Below are positions 17,401 through 26,500 of a stretch of 64,000 bases of DNA, piece after piece (position 1 is the first letter of the stretch; every line of letters starts with the position of its first letter). A program made the translations under genes and the position numbers. The stretch is from Leeia aquatica. Its GTDB lineage: Bacteria; Pseudomonadota; Gammaproteobacteria; Burkholderiales; Leeiaceae. Location of the stretch: positions 248,001 through 312,000 of the forward strand of contig NZ_JABAIM010000001.1 in assembly GCF_012641365.1 (NCBI RefSeq). The letters run 5' to 3'. The notes beneath the pieces are model-generated. The model was not told the origin of the DNA. It saw nothing but the letters and a program-made list of their open reading frames with translations, and did no database searches.

Positions 17401-20400
17401 GCGACGCGCGGAATATGGAATGGCTCAAGCTGTCCCGCCAGCTTGGGGTTCAACTGGTGAAAGTCAATGGTCGGCGGAATCAAGCCGTGATAGACCGACA
17501 ACGTGACACGGATCAGCCCTGCTACCCCTGCTGCAGCACCCAGGTGCCCGATCTGGCTCTTGACGGCGCTGAGGGCGCAATGGTGACCTGGCGCAACATC
17601 ATATGCCTGGCGCAACGCAGCAACTTCAACCGGGTCGCCTAGCTGAGTACCGGTGCCATGAGCCTCGACATAGGACACCTGCTCCGGTGCCAGCCCGCTG
17701 CGCCACAAGGATTCCCGTATCACATCCCGCTGGCCATTGACCGACGGTGCCGCATAGCCCAGCTTGTCACGCCCGTCATTGTTGATGGCACTGCCTGCCA
17801 GCACCCCGTAGACCGTATCACCGTCTTCGATGGCAAAACGCAACGGCTTCAATACCACGACCGCGACACCACTGCCCGCAATCGTGCCGGTGGCATCATC
17901 GCTGAACGGGCGGCAATGGCCATCCTTGGAGAAAATATGCTGCGGTCGATAGGTATAGCCCTCGGTCAGCAGGGTATCGACCAATGAACCACCGACCAGC
18001 ATGACTTCGCTTTCCCCTTGCCGCAGGAAAGCACTGGCCACATGGGTGCCCACCAGGGAGCTGGAGCAGGCGGACTGCACCGTAAATACCGGCCCGGTCA
18101 GGCCCAGATGGTAGGCCACTTTGGTCGCCAGGAAATCCTTGTCATGGTGCAGCGCCATCTGGAAACTGTCCGGGCGGCTGGCGGGATCCCCCTCCAGCAA
18201 CTGCGACTGGTAGTAGGTATTTTCCCCGCAACTGGCCACCAGCCCGATGCGCATCGCCTGTGGATCACGAATGCCGGCGTGACTGAGTGCCTGCACGCAG
18301 CACATCAGCAAATGCCTTTGCTGCGGGTCCATCTGGCTGGCTTCCTGCCGGCTGATGCCAAACCAGCCGGGGTCAAAATCCAGAATACCCTGCATCTGAC
18401 TTCGCGCACCGACCCGCCCTTCCTCAACCGGAAAGTAGCTGATGCCACTACGCCCCTCAACCATCATGTTCCAGAACGAGGCCAGATCATTGGCACCGGG
18501 CATGCGAACCGCCATACCGATGATGGCAATACGGTCCTCACTCCCTTCAGGAGCGGATGTAACCGCTGTTGCCCCCGCCTCAGGTGCTCCAGCGACCTGG
18601 CTGTGCGCTGCCGCTGGCTGCAGGAAGCGCGCCAGACTGCGTATGGTCACATGCTCAAACAGGGTGGAAACAGGAAAATCACGCCCAAGGCCATCACAAC
18701 AGCGCAAATGAAAGCGCATCAGACCCAGACTGTTGGCCCCCGCGTCGAAGAAACGCTGCTCGACTGCAATCGGCTGCCCCACTGCGGCTTCAAACCAGCC
18801 GGCCAGTTGCAGCTCCAGTGAGGACATCGGTTCTGATGGCATCGCCACGGTGGCCAGTGTCGCACCCGGTAAGGCGGTGTATGGCACCGCCAGCGCCTGG
18901 CGGCGGTCCAGCTTGCCACTGGCCGTACGCGGCAGGGATGCCAGCACGCGATATTCCGCCACACGCACATGAGCAGGCAGGCTATTGGCCAGATGCTGTT
19001 CCAGCTGCTCGCGGTCGGGCATGCTGCCATGGCAACACAGGCAAGCCACCAGCCTCTTCTGTTGCGGATCCATCACCACCAGAGCTTGCTGAACCTCCGC
19101 ACATTGCATCAGGGCCACCTCAACCTGCCCAAGTTCAAGGCGCTGCCCGCTCAGCTTGACCTGCTGGTCATCCCGCCCCAGGTAGTGCAAGCGGCCATCC
19201 CGATCAAAGCAGGCCAGATCTCCGCTGCGATACCAGTAGTGCCCGGAGGCTTCCTGCAGGAAATGCGCCGCATTGCGCGTGGCATCGGCCAGGTAGCATG
19301 GTGCAATGAATGCCCCACCCAGCTGCAAATGCCCTACCACCCCGGGCATAACCGGAATATCCTGATCATCGACCACCCGCAAGCCCATGTTGTCCACGGC
19401 AAAGCCGATGGCCGGCTGCTCCGGCCAGCTTACAGGGTCGCCTTGCAGGCACAGGCTACTGATCACATGGGTTTCGGTCGGCCCATAGTGGTTGAACAGG
19501 CGACTGCCCGCCATGCCGGCAAACCAGGCCCGAATCGCTTCCGTGGACAGCAGCTGCTCACCCGCCGTGACCACCTCCTTGAGGGCAGACGGAAACTGCT
19601 GCAAGCGAACACCATGCTCTGCCAGCATCTGCAAGGCAACATACGGCAGAAACAACCGTTCAATCGCGTGTTGCTGCATGTAGTCCAGTATGGCAGGTGC
19701 ATCCTGCCGCCCGCCCGCCCACATCAGGTGCAGGCAACCCCCACTGCACAGGGTGGAGAGAATCTCCTGGAACGACACATCGAAGGACAACATGGCGTAC
19801 TGCAGGGTACGTGCAGCCGGTTTCAAGCCCCCCGCAGCAGACTGCCATTGCATCAGGTTGCACAGGATGCGGTCGCTGACCTGTACCCCTTTGGGCGTGC
19901 CCGTCGAACCCGAGGTAAACAGGGTATACAAGGGACGTTGTCCCGCGCGTCGCTGTGGCGATGCCGATGAGGCATGCAGCGTGACATCCAGCACCGGGAC
20001 CTGCTGACCGGCCAGCAAACGACTGACCGCGCCCCGTTGTTGCGCCTGGGTCAACACCATAAGAGGTGACACTTGCTGCAGCACATGCTGCAGCAGTGCA
20101 GGCGGATAAGAAGGGTCCAGCGGCACAATGGTGAGGTTCAGCCGGGCCAGTGCCAGAATGCTGACAATATGCTCAGGCGATGCATCCAGGTACAGGGCCA
20201 CATGAGCCTCTGCCGTTTCATCCTGCGGCAAGGTACCTTGCGCCTGAATCTGCACCGCCAGCGCATCCGCCAGCTGATCCAGCTGCTGGTAAGTCCATAG
20301 CCGGCCCGCCGATTGCAGCGCCACCGCCTGGGGTGTCCGCAGCACCTGGTCATGAAAGGCATCACAAACGCGGTCATACAGCAAAGGCACGGTCACGCCT

Positions 20401-23400
20401 TGCCCCATCATCGCTGGCAAAGCCCGATTCTGTTGTGCCAGTGCATGCAGGGGCGGATCCTCCTGCTCCAGCAGCGGCAGGCGGTCAAGCAACTGAGAAA
20501 AAACGTGGGCAAACTGCTGGATGTGCTCGGGGGAAAACACATCCGCCGCATATTCCCACACACAGTCAAAACCGTTTTCCTGTTCAACCACACTCAACAA
20601 CAACGGACACTTGGCCTGTGCCGGTTTCACCCACTGCAGGCGGGCACGGATGTCTGCCAGCTGGAACTGGTCGTAGCGTGTGTTTTCCAGCACAAACATG
20701 AAGTCAAACAGGCTTTGCCCTGCGGGAAACAGGGCGGGGGCTGCGGTCAGCACATCGTCCAGCAGGACTTCCTGGCACCCCAGCAAGCGCCCTACTTCCG
20801 CTGCCAGCTGTGGCAGCTGGGACGACAGCCCGGTTACGGCATCCAGTTGCAGCGGCAACAGCAGGGTATTGGCCAGCATGCCAACACTATGCTCAAACTC
20901 CGGGATCACCCGATTGGCCACGGGTGTGGCAATGCGCAGCCGCAGCAGGCCGGTGACGGCATAAACCGTCACCGCAAACAGTGGCAGCAGGACCTGAAAC
21001 CGGGTCAACTGCTGGCGGCTGGCGTAATGATCCAGCAGGTTGCGCTTGTCCAGCCCCCAATGCTGTACCAGCATCGCGCCATTCTCGGCTTGGGTTGATT
21101 CCGGCAGCACAAGCCGTTCGATGTCCTCCGCCCGCTGATAGCAGGACAGCAAGGTGTGCAACTGCTGCTGGTAGCGGGGGTGCTGGCGCCATTGTGCCTG
21201 CCATCGCGCCCATTGCCGCGTATCCGGTGCCGCAGTGACCACCGGGGCTTGTCCGCTCAGCAAGGCTTGATAGCGCTCACTCAGCGCGGCAAACAGCAGG
21301 TTCATCGACCAGCCATCCACGGCAACATGGTGCATGTGCAGTAGCAGGACAAACTGCCCAGGATTGGCATCATGACAAGCATAGGCGTGGAACAGGCCTG
21401 GCTGGCTGAGATCGAAAGGTTGCCGCAGCAGATGTGCGGCCAGGGTCTGCCAGTTTTTGCTGCGGGTAGCAGGCCCCTCAGCGCCAAAGTGGCAGGGGTC
21501 GTAGACCGGGCCTGGCTGTTGCAGCAAGCTGGCGCCCTGACTGACCAAGGCGGTACGCAGTGCCGGGTAATCCACCACCAGCTGCCGCAAGGCAGCGGCC
21601 AGTACGGCCCAGTCGGGTGCGGTACTCAATTGCCAGGCAAACAGCACGCCATAAGCACTTTGCTGCCTGCCATGCTGCTGCACCCACCACAGGCGCTGCT
21701 GCTCGGCACTGGCCGCAACCGCATCGGATTCAGAGACAGCCGGTAACGGTGGGTAGTCGGTATCGGCCGCTTGCAACAGCAAAGCCGCCAGCGCACCCAA
21801 GGGTTGCTTGAAGAGGGCTTCCGGTGCGAGGTCCTTGTGCCAGCGTCGACGACACTCAAAACGTAACCGCAAAGCCTTGAGCGAATCCCCACCGTTGGCC
21901 AGCCAATAGTCCTCCCGTCCCAGCGGACCACAATCCAGCACCGTCTGCGCCAAAGCCAGAAAAGCGGTCTCGTGGTCAGACAACGCCACCGTATCCCGCT
22001 GCATACGCCAGGGTGTGTCATGCTCGGCCAGCAAGCGCTGACGATCCACCTTGCCGTTTGCATTCAGCGGAAAGTGGCTGACCTTGAACAGCCAGTGCGG
22101 CTGCATATAGGGCGGCAGATGCTCCGCCATGTGTTGCAGCAGCCCCGGCAGCTCCAGTTCGTCACCCGGCTGGATATACGCCAGCAATTCATGCGGGCCG
22201 TGCGCAACAGCTTGACGGGTGCAGACATAGACCTGACGAACTTGCGGATGCCGTGCGATCTGCTGCTCGACCTCGCTGGGCTCGATGCGGAACCCTCGCA
22301 CCTTGACCTGCCTGTCCTTGCGGCCGATATAGTCAATCGCGCCGTCAGGGCCCACCCGCACCAGATCCCCCGTGCGATAGAAGCGAATCTGCTGCCCATC
22401 GCCTTCCGGCAGCAGGATAAACGCGGTCCGGTTGGCCTCTTCCAGATGCAGGTAGCCCGGCGTCAGCCCCGCTCCGGAAAGACAAAGCTCGCCGGTTTCA
22501 CCAGCAGCCACCGGCTCGCCCGCCGCATTCAGAACCGCAAGGCCGGTCTCGGCGATCGGCCAGCCAATGGGAACCTGAGAAACAGACAAATCCCGCGGGA
22601 TGGGCCAGCAGAGTGCAAATGTTGAACACTCTGTCGGGCCATAGACATTGAATATCCGGGTCGGGCTCGCCGGGTTATGCTGATACCAGCGTCGAATCAG
22701 GTCTGCATTCAGTGCCTCCCCGCCAACCAGGAGCTGAGTCAGACTGGAGAAGCACGTCATCTGCTGGTCGGCAATGGCATTGAACAGCGACACGGTCAGG
22801 AACAGGGTATGAATGCCAAGCTGCGACAACACCGCCGTCAACTGCTCCGGCTTTTGCAAGCACTCATCCTGCAGAATGACCATGCAGCCCCCTGTCAGCA
22901 GGGGTACCCAAACCTCAAAGTTGATGGCATCAAACGCCGGATTGGACGCACAACCATAGCGCTGCCCAGCGTCCTGCTGAATATAACCTGGCTGAGCCAG
23001 ACGCATGATGCCCGCCTCAGGGATTCGCACGCCCTTTGGTTTGCCGGTGGAACCCGAGGTATAGATGATGAAGGCGTGATCTGCAGCGGTGTTACAAGGT
23101 GTCCATGCCGACGCGGGCGTATCCAGCAGCCCATCAAACCATCCTTGCTGTACCTGCGCGGGCATGAGGGCGGAAGGGCACGATTCATCAAGCACCGCAA
23201 AGGAACATGAGGCATCCTCCAGCATGTAGCCGATGCGCTCAGCGGGGCTCTGCCGATCCAGGGGCAACACTACGGATCCCGCTTTCAGCAGCCCGAGAAA
23301 GGCCACGGCCAGCTTCCAGCTGCGCGGCAAGCAGACCGCCACGGTCTGCCCTGGCTGGATGCCACGCCGCTGTAGCCCTGCTGCCAGCTGACTGCTCAGT

Positions 23401-23537
23401 GTGTCCAGCTGTTGCCGGTCCAGCCGGACCTGGCCGTCTTCGACAGCGGGTAAATGCAGGTGCTGTGCCAACTGCTGCTGCCAAGCAGGCAACAGCAAGC
23501 CTTGCCGTACGCTTTGCGGCTGATTGATGGCAGTCAT
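14421..23537 (-). CDS. Hybrid NRPS-PKS: A-T-C-A-T-KS-KR-T-TE, no AT domain
   Basis: About 3,038 aa. Domains (rough residues): A1 1-505 ([15 protein letters not shown]; pocket D-A-F-F-L-G-V-T-F-K, Ile/Val type); T 516-583 (NGGDSL); C 600-1030 (HHVAVDGWS); A2 1046-1555 (pocket D-V-Q-F-V-A-H-V-I-K, Pro type); T 1566-1636 (DAGANSLGLM); KS 1665-2086 (Cys in VQSACSSSL, His in EAHGTGT and KSQIGHLG); a roughly 125-aa linker in place of an AT, ending VPSFQLERFSFE; KR 2230-2696 (GGSGGIGS, Ser/Tyr/Asn in CSSMSAWFGGVGQMDYAATN); T 2700-2773 (DSGADSL); TE 2790-3036 (GWSFGAW, LLLDPP, THYG). No GHSxGE is seen, so malonyl must be loaded in trans. The protein starts directly with A, so it can start a chain but cannot condense an incoming one. 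I chose ATG 23537, which follows AGGAGAGG; an ATG at 23597 overlaps the upstream stop. Confidence 0.94.
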   Translation of the reverse strand: MTAINQPQSVRQGLLLPAWQQQLAQHLHLPAVEDGQVRLDRQQLDTLSSQLAAGLQRRGIQPGQTVAVCLPRSWKLAVAFLGLLKAGSVVLPLDRQSPAERIGYMLEDASCSFAVLDESCPSALMPAQVQQGWFDGLLDTPASAWTPCNTAADHAFIIYTSGSTGKPKGVRIPEAGIMRLAQPGYIQQDAGQRYGCASNPAFDAINFEVWVPLLTGGCMVILQDECLQKPEQLTAVLSQLGIHTLFLTVSLFNAIADQQMTCFSSLTQLLVGGEALNADLIRRWYQHNPASPTRIFNVYGPTECSTFALCWPIPRDLSVSQVPIGWPIAETGLAVLNAAGEPVAAGETGELCLSGAGLTPGYLHLEEANRTAFILLPEGDGQQIRFYRTGDLVRVGPDGAIDYIGRKDRQVKVRGFRIEPSEVEQQIARHPQVRQVYVCTRQAVAHGPHELLAYIQPGDELELPGLLQHMAEHLPPYMQPHWLFKVSHFPLNANGKVDRQRLLAEHDTPWRMQRDTVALSDHETAFLALAQTVLDCGPLGREDYWLANGGDSLKALRLRFECRRRWHKDLAPEALFKQPLGALAALLLQAADTDYPPLPAVSESDAVAASAEQQRLWWVQQHGRQQSAYGVLFAWQLSTAPDWAVLAAALRQLVVDYPALRTALVSQGASLLQQPGPVYDPCHFGAEGPATRSKNWQTLAAHLLRQPFDLSQPGLFHAYACHDANPGQFVLLLHMHHVAVDGWSMNLLFAALSERYQALLSGQAPVVTAAPDTRQWARWQAQWRQHPRYQQQLHTLLSCYQRAEDIERLVLPESTQAENGAMLVQHWGLDKRNLLDHYASRQQLTRFQVLLPLFAVTVYAVTGLLRLRIATPVANRVIPEFEHSVGMLANTLLLPLQLDAVTGLSSQLPQLAAEVGRLLGCQEVLLDDVLTAAPALFPAGQSLFDFMFVLENTRYDQFQLADIRARLQWVKPAQAKCPLLLSVVEQENGFDCVWEYAADVFSPEHIQQFAHVFSQLLDRLPLLEQEDPPLHALAQQNRALPAMMGQGVTVPLLYDRVCDAFHDQVLRTPQAVALQSAGRLWTYQQLDQLADALAVQIQAQGTLPQDETAEAHVALYLDASPEHIVSILALARLNLTIVPLDPSYPPALLQHVLQQVSPLMVLTQAQQRGAVSRLLAGQQVPVLDVTLHASSASPQRRAGQRPLYTLFTSGSTGTPKGVQVSDRILCNLMQWQSAAGGLKPAARTLQYAMLSFDVSFQEILSTLCSGGCLHLMWAGGRQDAPAILDYMQQHAIERLFLPYVALQMLAEHGVRLQQFPSALKEVVTAGEQLLSTEAIRAWFAGMAGSRLFNHYGPTETHVISSLCLQGDPVSWPEQPAIGFAVDNMGLRVVDDQDIPVMPGVVGHLQLGGAFIAPCYLADATRNAAHFLQEASGHYWYRSGDLACFDRDGRLHYLGRDDQQVKLSGQRLELGQVEVALMQCAEVQQALVVMDPQQKRLVACLCCHGSMPDREQLEQHLANSLPAHVRVAEYRVLASLPRTASGKLDRRQALAVPYTALPGATLATVAMPSEPMSSLELQLAGWFEAAVGQPIAVEQRFFDAGANSLGLMRFHLRCCDGLGRDFPVSTLFEHVTIRSLARFLQPAAAHSQVAGAPEAGATAVTSAPEGSEDRIAIIGMAVRMPGANDLASFWNMMVEGRSGISYFPVEEGRVGARSQMQGILDFDPGWFGISRQEASQMDPQQRHLLMCCVQALSHAGIRDPQAMRIGLVASCGENTYYQSQLLEGDPASRPDSFQMALHHDKDFLATKVAYHLGLTGPVFTVQSACSSSLVGTHVASAFLRQGESEVMLVGGSLVDTLLTEGYTYRPQHIFSKDGHCRPFSDDATGTIAGSGVAVVVLKPLRFAIEDGDTVYGVLAGSAINNDGRDKLGYAAPSVNGQRDVIRESLWRSGLAPEQVSYVEAHGTGTQLGDPVEVAALRQAYDVAPGHHCALSAVKSQIGHLGAAAGVAGLIRVTLSVYHGLIPPTIDFHQLNPKLAGQLEPFHIPRVAERWPEGKPRIAGISSFGIGGSNAHALVMQGPDVVLQGSAIHCLMLSSRSEAALRQDVTALADYLTANPHQYSVVLRHLQAGRPTHAWRVAAQCADAASAVAWLRQVSPQQVQASGGVRYSAGQSASELAAFWLSGGEIKWPDGPAAPPWDMPVPSFQLERFSFERKPASIAGPMDAAGKLPSSEWLHQMQWIRRQPLSACLARPSSHTLLWMCAEPLSEAEYQHLARLYARVVVAVAHASQTLPGGVAGYDPADPASVDRLLQHVAQGSTAVEAVYALPLALRDAMDVQQAEACCLDWPALFLQRWFSRAEPPALSVYWLSVEAQAVMLPTQHPAQALLAGIHEVGPQELPLRSCWIDLDRHNVARASNIVPAMMPEAEGRLAVRYGYLWQPVLQPVPTPVTPAPALDLPSGGCHVILGGSGGIGSTLAATLLQDEQAQLILLSRSGELPQRLQPWQTRCHVIQADLSSAMFSVDQVLQAIAKQTDQVSSVIHAVGAAAGGLIMQRDARSMREGRAAKLNGALLAERLIQHYQPRLALYCSSMSAWFGGVGQMDYAATNSVLDALANQSDPLNPVTRRISINWDIWKDVGMASTALSQDRVHQAHLAMGLTATEGEQVFRAALAARQPQILVSTTPLHQAAQFYRAPVTPAQQSGAADLAQIKAHLQDCLCRWLGLSEIADDANWYDSGADSLTLLDVLAELEQQYGIVLSLSQLSHKVSLQECLTKVAALMQDGNPASSVSIDVWQRGSGHNLLCLVHPVGGDIQAYRPLVSRLGADQTICLIADPALSQNVAQTCSIAERAHDYLAALEQHFPPSQWQWQLAGWSFGAWVVSEMASQLEQRHAPASHVLLLDPPAPGSGRLFANYSQAEIEAVFRQELAGAQPREAGEHAHYVSRLTATCQRNLASMVDYAFPTLSRTPVSLMVASQAEEGLGGLSAPTAQDRQAWTRHLPRLVHWQVLATTHYGLMRQPMVEQVAHHLLSLHEHGVHAC

Positions 23538-23593
23538 GGCCCTCTCCTTCCCACTACCGGTCACCTGACCGTGATCCACGTGCTGATTGGCCG

Positions 23594-26500
23594 TCACAGC
23601 TCAATCTCTTCCATTTCACTGTCGTCATCCTGCACCACTGAAGGTGCGAACTGCTCCAGCACTGCCTGAGTGCCTTCCTGCACGTGCTTGATGCCCCCCA
23701 CCATCGAGTACACCAACTGGTGATGCGGGCTTAACTGGAACAGGCGTGCCAGCATCTCGTCATCAATGGAACCGACACCACACAGCCCCAGCTGCAAGTC
23801 TGCCGCTGCCATGGTCAGCAGTTGCGACATGGCCCCAGCTTCAATCCGGCAGAAGTCCATGCTCATCTCGCCATACAGGGGCTGAATCGCCGCCAGATCC
23901 GCGATCAGAAACAAGGAGAATGCAGCGGACTCAAACATGGGCCGGTTGACGAAGTAATCGTAGGCATCCGCCAGATTGATGATCTCCGGGCTGGTGCGTA
24001 CCAGACGATGCTGCACCGGGTCGTAGCAATAAGCCCCCCCTTCGACGCCGTCAACCCGCCCAGGCTTGATGAACAAATAGGTCTGCACCGGGTACAAACC
24101 ACCTGCCGAGGCGTAGAGGTATTTGGGGTAACCATTGCGCTCGCGCCGAGCCAGCCAGCGCAGCATGCCAAACAGCTTGGCCACCGGCAGCACGTCTTCA
24201 CTGAACTGTCGCACCGAGCGGAGTTGGTCAAATTGCTGCTCAAACCAGGCATCATCAGCCTGATCCCCCCGCACTTCAGCCACGCCAGTGGCAAAGCGAC
24301 GGCGCCCCGGTTCGCGCGCCTTGAACGCCTGGCGGGCATCCGGGTCCTCAATGGTCTCGAGCGTCGCCGATGGCTCGCTCGAAACCATTGGTGCGGATAC
24401 CACCGGCTTGGGCTGATGCTCACGGTACAGGGCCAACAGGTCATTCAGGGTCGGGCTGGCCATGAACTGTGCCAGCTTCGGCCGGAAGCCCAGCTCAGCA
24501 TGCAGGGCATTGCTGATGCGCACGATGTCGATCGAACTGGCACCCAGATTGAGCAGGTTGGCCTCCAGCGGGATGTTGTCCCGTTGCAGTGTTTTCTCCA
24601 CCACGCGGATCAGCTGCAACAAGGCGGGATCATCCGGCAGGCTGATCACCACCGCCTCTTCATGCTGTTCTGCTGGCTCCGGCAGCTGGCCTTTATCCAC
24701 CTTGCCATTACTGGAGAGCGGCATGCGCTCCAGGAAGGTAAAGCTGCTGGGAACCATGTACGCAGGCAGTTTGCCTTGCAGGAAACTGCGCAGTGCGGCA
24801 GCGTTCTGCTCTGCTGCCGCCGTCACCACATAAGCTGCCAGACGCTTCTCGCCCCGCGCTGTCGTCACCACCTTGACTGCCGCCGAGAAGACCGAGGTAT
24901 GCGACTCCAGCACGGTCTCAATCTCACCCAGCTCGACACGATAGCCCTGAAGCTTGACCTGCCCATCTTCACGGCCAAGAAACTCGATATTGCCATCTGG
25001 CAAATAACGCCCCAAGTCACCGGTACGATACAGCCGCAGGCCACTGCGCTCATGGGTGAAGAAGCTCTTGCTGGTCCGCCCGCTATCGCGCCAGTAGCCC
25101 TGTGCCAAGCCGATGCCACCGATATACAGCTGCCCGGTAACCCAGGTGGGGCAATGTTCCAGCTGGCTGTTGAGCACATAGAAGGTCTGGTTATCCAGCG
25201 CCTTGCCATACGGCACACTGCGCCAGCCCGGCTGCACCGCTTCAATCGGGTAAGCAATGGACCAGATCGAGGCCTCGGTGGCACCACCCAGACTATGCAA
25301 AACGGCCTCAGGGCAACATGCCTTGAAACGTGGTGGCAGATTGAGTGGAATCCAGTCACCAGACAGCATGGCCAGCCGCAAGCACGCAGGCAACCGCTGC
25401 TGCTGGCTCTCGGCATACTCCACCATCATGCCCAGCAAGGCGGGCACCGAGTTCCAGATGCTGACTTGATGTGCCAGTAACAACGCCTGCCAGTGTTCAG
25501 GATCACGGGCACGCTCATGTTCCAGAATCACCACCGCCGCCCCCACAGCCAGCGTACCGAAGATGTCGTACACCGACAGGTCAAAGCTGAGTGAGGAAAT
25601 CGCCAGGACACGATCCTGTGCCGTGACTGCGAAGCGTTGATTGATGTCGATCAGGGTATTCACTGCCCCCCGATGGTCAATCATCACACCCTTCGGCAAA
25701 CCGGTAGAGCCCGAGGTGTAGATGACATAGGCCAGATCGGTCTGTCGGGTCTGGATTGCGGGTAGCGCAGCGCCAGGACGAGCGTCGTACACCTGATCCA
25801 CCACCATGCGCTGCAGCCCCTCGGGCAATGCAGTCTGCACACGGCGCTGGGTGAGTACGATCCGCACCTCAGCCTGCTGCAGGATATGCTCGATTCGCTC
25901 CTGCGGCAGCGCTGGGTCCAGCGGCAGGTAGGCGCCGCCCGCATACTGGATGGCCAGCGTGGCCACCACTTGCTCCCAACCGCGCTCCATCAGCACGGCA
26001 ACCAGCTGATTAGGGCCCACACCTTGCGCTTGCAAGGTGGCCCCCAGGCGCCGCGCAGCGGCCTGCAGTTCGCCATAGCGCAACTGCCGCTCTGGCGCCA
26101 GCACGGCGATGTTGTCGGGGGTCAGGCTAACCTGACGGTCAAACAACTGGTGCATCAGCAAATCATGATCTGGCGTCAGGACCAGCTCACCGGCAGGCAC
26201 CGCTGCACGCGGCAGCAAGCGCTCACTGCTGCAAGTCCAGGTTTCTGCCTGAACCAGACGCTCCAGCAAGTCGCCATAGCACTGGAACACCTCAGCCATC
26301 ATGTCCGCCGGGAACAGGGCGTCGATGCTGTCCCAGTTGTAATGCAGCTGTCCGTCGTACTCGACCAGCGTATGGTCCAGCCACACCTGCGGCGTCTGCG
26401 TGATGCTGAACACCGGCTCGGCATCCAGCAGGTCGTACAGGCCCTTGTCCTCCGCACCGGTTGGCACAAACTCGGTCAGGGTACTGTTGAACACGATCGG

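Noticed and set aside
23822-25480. 552-codon plus-strand frame
   Set aside because: It is antisense to the Cys A domain and Ox domain of the NRPS; no domain is seen and the composition is that of a shadow frame.
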